A DNA stretch of 64,000 nucleotides. It comes from Heterodera schachtii. Lineage: Eukaryota > Nematoda > Chromadorea > Rhabditida > Heteroderidae. This document shows, piece by piece, positions 60,701 to 64,000 of the stretch. The DNA is taken from assembly GCA_023374025.1 (NCBI GenBank), contig SIJG01000136.1:103914-167913 (forward strand), written 5' to 3'. The notes below the pieces were generated by a model, which had not been told where the DNA came from, made no database searches, and saw only the letters and a program-made list of their open reading frames with translations. How positions within the stretch are numbered: position 1 is the first letter of the stretch; every line of letters begins with the position of its first letter. Both the position numbers and the translations under genes were made by a program.

Positions 60701-63700
60701 TTTAATCAAATCATAAATCTAAAACAAATTGTGTATTCTTTAAAATGCAATAAATCAAAAAATCTACCTTTAATTTAAACTACATTATTTAATAAAGTAA
60801 TTGACAAGTACCTAATTGTCTATTTCGGAATTTATGTTTAACAATATAAAATGCTGTTTTTTGTCAGCCAAAGTTGTCATCCTTGATTTCTCACTGTCAG
60901 CTTTGAGCACGCTAGGTTATTTTTTTAAAAAATGGCGATAATTATTTAAGTTTATTAAATCATTCCGTAAAATTTTTAACTCAAATAAAAGAAATAATTA
61001 AAAAGAATTTGAAATAATAAAGGACGAAAGAAAATTTTTGTAACTATAATAAAAAAAAACTGATAGCAGCTCATACTGCTTAGACACATCTTTGCAAGAA
61101 AAAAAGTATAAGTAAGAATTCATAAATTGTTTAATAATATTTTTAAAATTAAAGCCGCATGAATATTTTCTACATTTCATGTACTTCCCGTGGGTAAAAT
61201 GAGATGAAATTACCAAGCATACCTCCCCCATAAATATTAAGAATGAAACAAAAAAAGCGGAAAATGTAAAAGAAAAATTTTTTCTGAAAAGACCCCAAAA
61301 TTTTAGGTTGGCACTGATTTACTTAGTAGTATTTCGATAAAATTGGATTTCATAATTAGCCTGAAAACGGTAAGCGCCAAAACACAAAACAAAAATGTAG
61401 CCATTTAATTAATTTATCAAAACAGAAATTTTGTCCCCCAACATGGAACAGTAAAAAATAATTTGAATAACTGAAATACAATGACTGAAAAGGAATTAAA
61501 AAAATTATTTGTAAAAATAATTTTATTCTTGAAATAATTCAGAATAAATTAATATATGCACCAAGCATAACACACGGCTTACCACGAGTGCGCGCATGCG
61601 TCTTGCAACAAGAAAGAAATAATTTTTATTTATTAAAAGCATCGAAAAACATTAAAATATAAAACATTGAAAATAAAATTCAAATTACAATGAATGAACC
61701 AAGGAAAATATGGATAACATAAGATAAAAGGGCAAAAAGGAATTTAATAAAATTTAAATAATTATATTTTTTATAGATAGAAATAAGAAAAAAAAAATTA
61801 AAATTCTTTTAAAAACATTTTTTAATTTTGTTTATTTAAAAAAAAGTTAAATTTGATTGTTAAGTCATAAAATAAATAATATATTCTAATTTTATTGAGA
61901 TATAATTAAATTTGCAAAAAATAATTGCTCCGGATATATTTTATAAATTTAACAATTAAGAGTATAAATTTAAACAAAATAAATATTTAATTAAAAACAC
62001 GATAATCTAACTTAATTCATTAAATAATCAATTCATCTAGCAGATTAATTATGCCAATTATTAAATAGTGGTCCCGTATTAATTCGACTAAATGTGCTGA
62101 CCGCCGTAATGAATTAAAATATTTATAGAAAAAATAATAAAAATGAAATGAAAGAGCCGAATTTGCGATTACAGTTTCTACGATCGGTACATTACTCTGC
62201 AAGAATATTACAATATTTATATTCAGAAAATTAATTGATCATTTTAATAAACTCATAAATTAAATAAATTTTAAAAATTTAATAAAAAAAAGCTGAAAGC
62301 TTAATAAGAAAAGAACAAGTAAATTAAAAACTGTTAAAATTATTTAAAAAAAAAACAAATCGCCTTTCATGGGATTTAAGCCATCTTTGCAAAAAAATTT
62401 ATGAGAATGAAGAAATTGCATAAATTACCTAAAAACCCTAATAACAACAGAGACCCGAACTCGAAAAAAAGTCGAAAATCTAAATTACTCTTTTCTAAAT
62501 CATTGTAAATTCGAATTTAAATTAGCAAGGTTTTGCGAATTCGATATACCGTATATGCTCTTTTTATACCCCATGGGGGATTATTTTCAACCTCCTCAGA
62601 GACTGGGGGATAATTAGATAGTGGGGGATAATTGGCGACTAGGGAATTATTTTTCGACGATGACTAGGGCAGTAACTTTTAGTGAGGAAAAATCTCAAAA
62701 TTGTTAACTAAAATAGTGATGAAAAATTGAAAAATAGTGACAAAGTCTAAATAATGAACGAATAGTAGTGACTTAATTTTCAGCCAAAAAATTGGGTAAT
62801 CCTGTATTTTATTGTCCCATAAAAAATAGATTAAAAAGGGGTTTTTATGCAATTCGGGTCCAAAATCGATTCAAATGTACGAAATGGCCTTGAATCTTTA
62901 TTTTCTATTATATTCCGTCCATTTGAATAGGTTTGAGACAATAAATGTGAATCTTGGTAAAAAATTAATTTTCTCCTTTTGTTCGAGTTCGGGTCCGGGG
63001 TTAAGCATATTCACTGATTTCATATGCAAATGAGGTACATTTCCTTTCTAATTGGCATTTTTTAACCAAAAGTTTCTTGAATAAAAAAAAATTTGAGGGA
63101 TGAATTTTTTACAAAATTTTCAAATTCATATGGGTATATTTAAAAAAAATTAAAATTTTAAACAAAAAACTACCATAACTTTTCTTGAATACAACTAAAA
63201 ATTTAAATCTTAATAGGATTAGATAGACCTAACTGTCCGCTATTAGCCTGCAAAATTTCAAATTTAACAAACTCGAGAGAGAACATCATTAAATCACATT
63301 CACATAAATATTTTTGTTTTTCTTACGTAGCTTTTTATTGTGCCACCTTATGACGCACAAATCAGGAATTAAAAAACAAACAAAGCCAGACATTTTTAAA
63401 ATATTTAAATTAAAACGTCCAATGAAGGCACTTTATTTTGTGAATTTAATATTTAATAACAAAAGTTGACATTTACTGAACCATTTTTAAGAAACGCATA
63501 ACACGTAAAAAAAAAGCAAGAGATATTAATAAATTAGTTGTGAAAAACATAAAATAATTAATATATTTTTTTAATTTTAATTTTTTTTTTTGGATTTAAA
63601 AAAAGCTTTTTATTTTATTTTTTAAAATTTTATAAATAAAAGTATTAAAATAATTTTAAGAATAAAATAAATAGGTAAACGGTTGCAAAAATTTTAAAAA

Positions 63701-64000
63701 AACAAAAAATTAATTTTATAAAAATCATGCAAATAATTCTTTACAAATACATATTAACACAGAAAACAACCGTAACATAGAATGTTTCTTCATCGACAAC
63801 GTCAAGATTGCGGAGCTAAAATGTCAAGCTAAAGTAATCAAACATTAAAATATTTAAATTTAGAAAGTAAGATTAAAATACCAATTAAAACGTATTTGGA
63901 CACAAACAAACGAAGGAAAATAAACTATTAAAATAAAACGATAAGAAAGTATTCGTGGTCTCTATATAAATATCTAATATACTTTAATCTAATTAGGAAC
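51772..64000. other. AT-rich gene-free right flank
   Basis: No intact gene. From 51772 to about 52870 the plus strand is T-rich; after that it is A-rich, like most of the window. Small GC-richer spots with short frames occur near 55220-55310, 56450-56520 and 59735-59790 (VGVRLDAILEAVDHTLD then TAG). A 15-bp inverted pair lies at 57215-57229 and 61368-61382. About 62530-63310 is a compositionally distinct island, listed separately. The last 700 bp are ordinary background. Confidence 0.55.
62530..63310. other. Unassigned island with repeated GGGGGATAATT motif
   Basis: Less AT-rich than its flanks. It begins around ATACCGTATATGCTC and contains GGGGGATTATTTTC, GGGGGATAATTAGA, GGGGGATAATTGGC and AGGGAATTATTTTTCGA in quick succession (62575-62660). 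Further in, TTTTGTTCGAGTTCGGGTCC (about 62978) resembles TTTTGTTCGAGTTCGCGTCA inside the small element at 3260-3648. It is probably a decayed transposon; clear termini were not found. Confidence 0.4.

Noticed and set aside
1..64000. Mitochondrial or apicoplast genome as the source of the AT richness
   Set aside because: No organellar genes, rRNA or tRNA cluster; instead there are spliced nuclear-type transposon genes and LTR elements.

Overview
This is a very AT-rich eukaryotic window, probably about 80% A+T by eye. Only two transcription units look intact, and both lie inside one DNA transposon. Four observations point to a nematode, possibly a root-knot (Meloidogyne-like) one: ten exons joined by 39-51 nt GT-AG introns, a FLYWCH zinc finger fused to a Mutator-like (MULE) transposase, a Ty3/gypsy polyprotein of the kind found in nematodes, and extreme A+T content. 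The host assignment is inference from gene structure and family knowledge, not from a database match.

Layout. 1-1705 is degenerate AT-rich repeat. 1706-3913 is a three-level transposon nest: a hAT-like element (TSD GTTATAAG) holds a MULE-like element (TSD TTTTCCATT), which holds a 389-bp element (TSD GGTGTGTT). 3914-14249 is AT-rich background with a small CCAGG-rich inverted-repeat element (about 9204-9649), short coding-like relics and a FLYWCH fragment. 14250-14900 is a GC-rich island with a tRNA-like Pol III unit. 21136-22346 is a 1.2-kb hAT-like non-autonomous element with very G-rich ends (TSD ATAATAAG).

The centrepiece is 24030-28252, a 4.2-kb MULE with an 8-bp TSD (CTTCTCAT) and long terminal inverted repeats built on arrays of a 14-bp unit. 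It carries a ten-exon transposase gene on the minus strand, which joins to one uninterrupted 494-residue frame with the DDE residues present. A second gene is divergently transcribed: three exons, about 136 residues, with a signal peptide. Nine copies of a 48/49-bp palindrome-containing repeat separate the two genes. A 335-bp MITE sits in transposase intron 2, and removing it plus one 8-bp target copy restores a 43-nt intron.

28253-46870 is AT-rich background made of diverged multi-kb duplications. 46871-51771 is a minus-strand Ty3/gypsy-type LTR retrotransposon. Its two 256-bp LTRs differ at only about four positions, yet it lacks the RT block with the first catalytic aspartate, most of RNase H and the integrase N-terminus. 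51772-64000 is AT-rich background without recognisable genes.

No rRNA, CRISPR, bacterial operon or organellar gene content was seen. The AT-rich DNA is not random: several segments recur 4-30 kb apart, and islands of 60-160 bp with higher GC and short open frames look like decayed exons.
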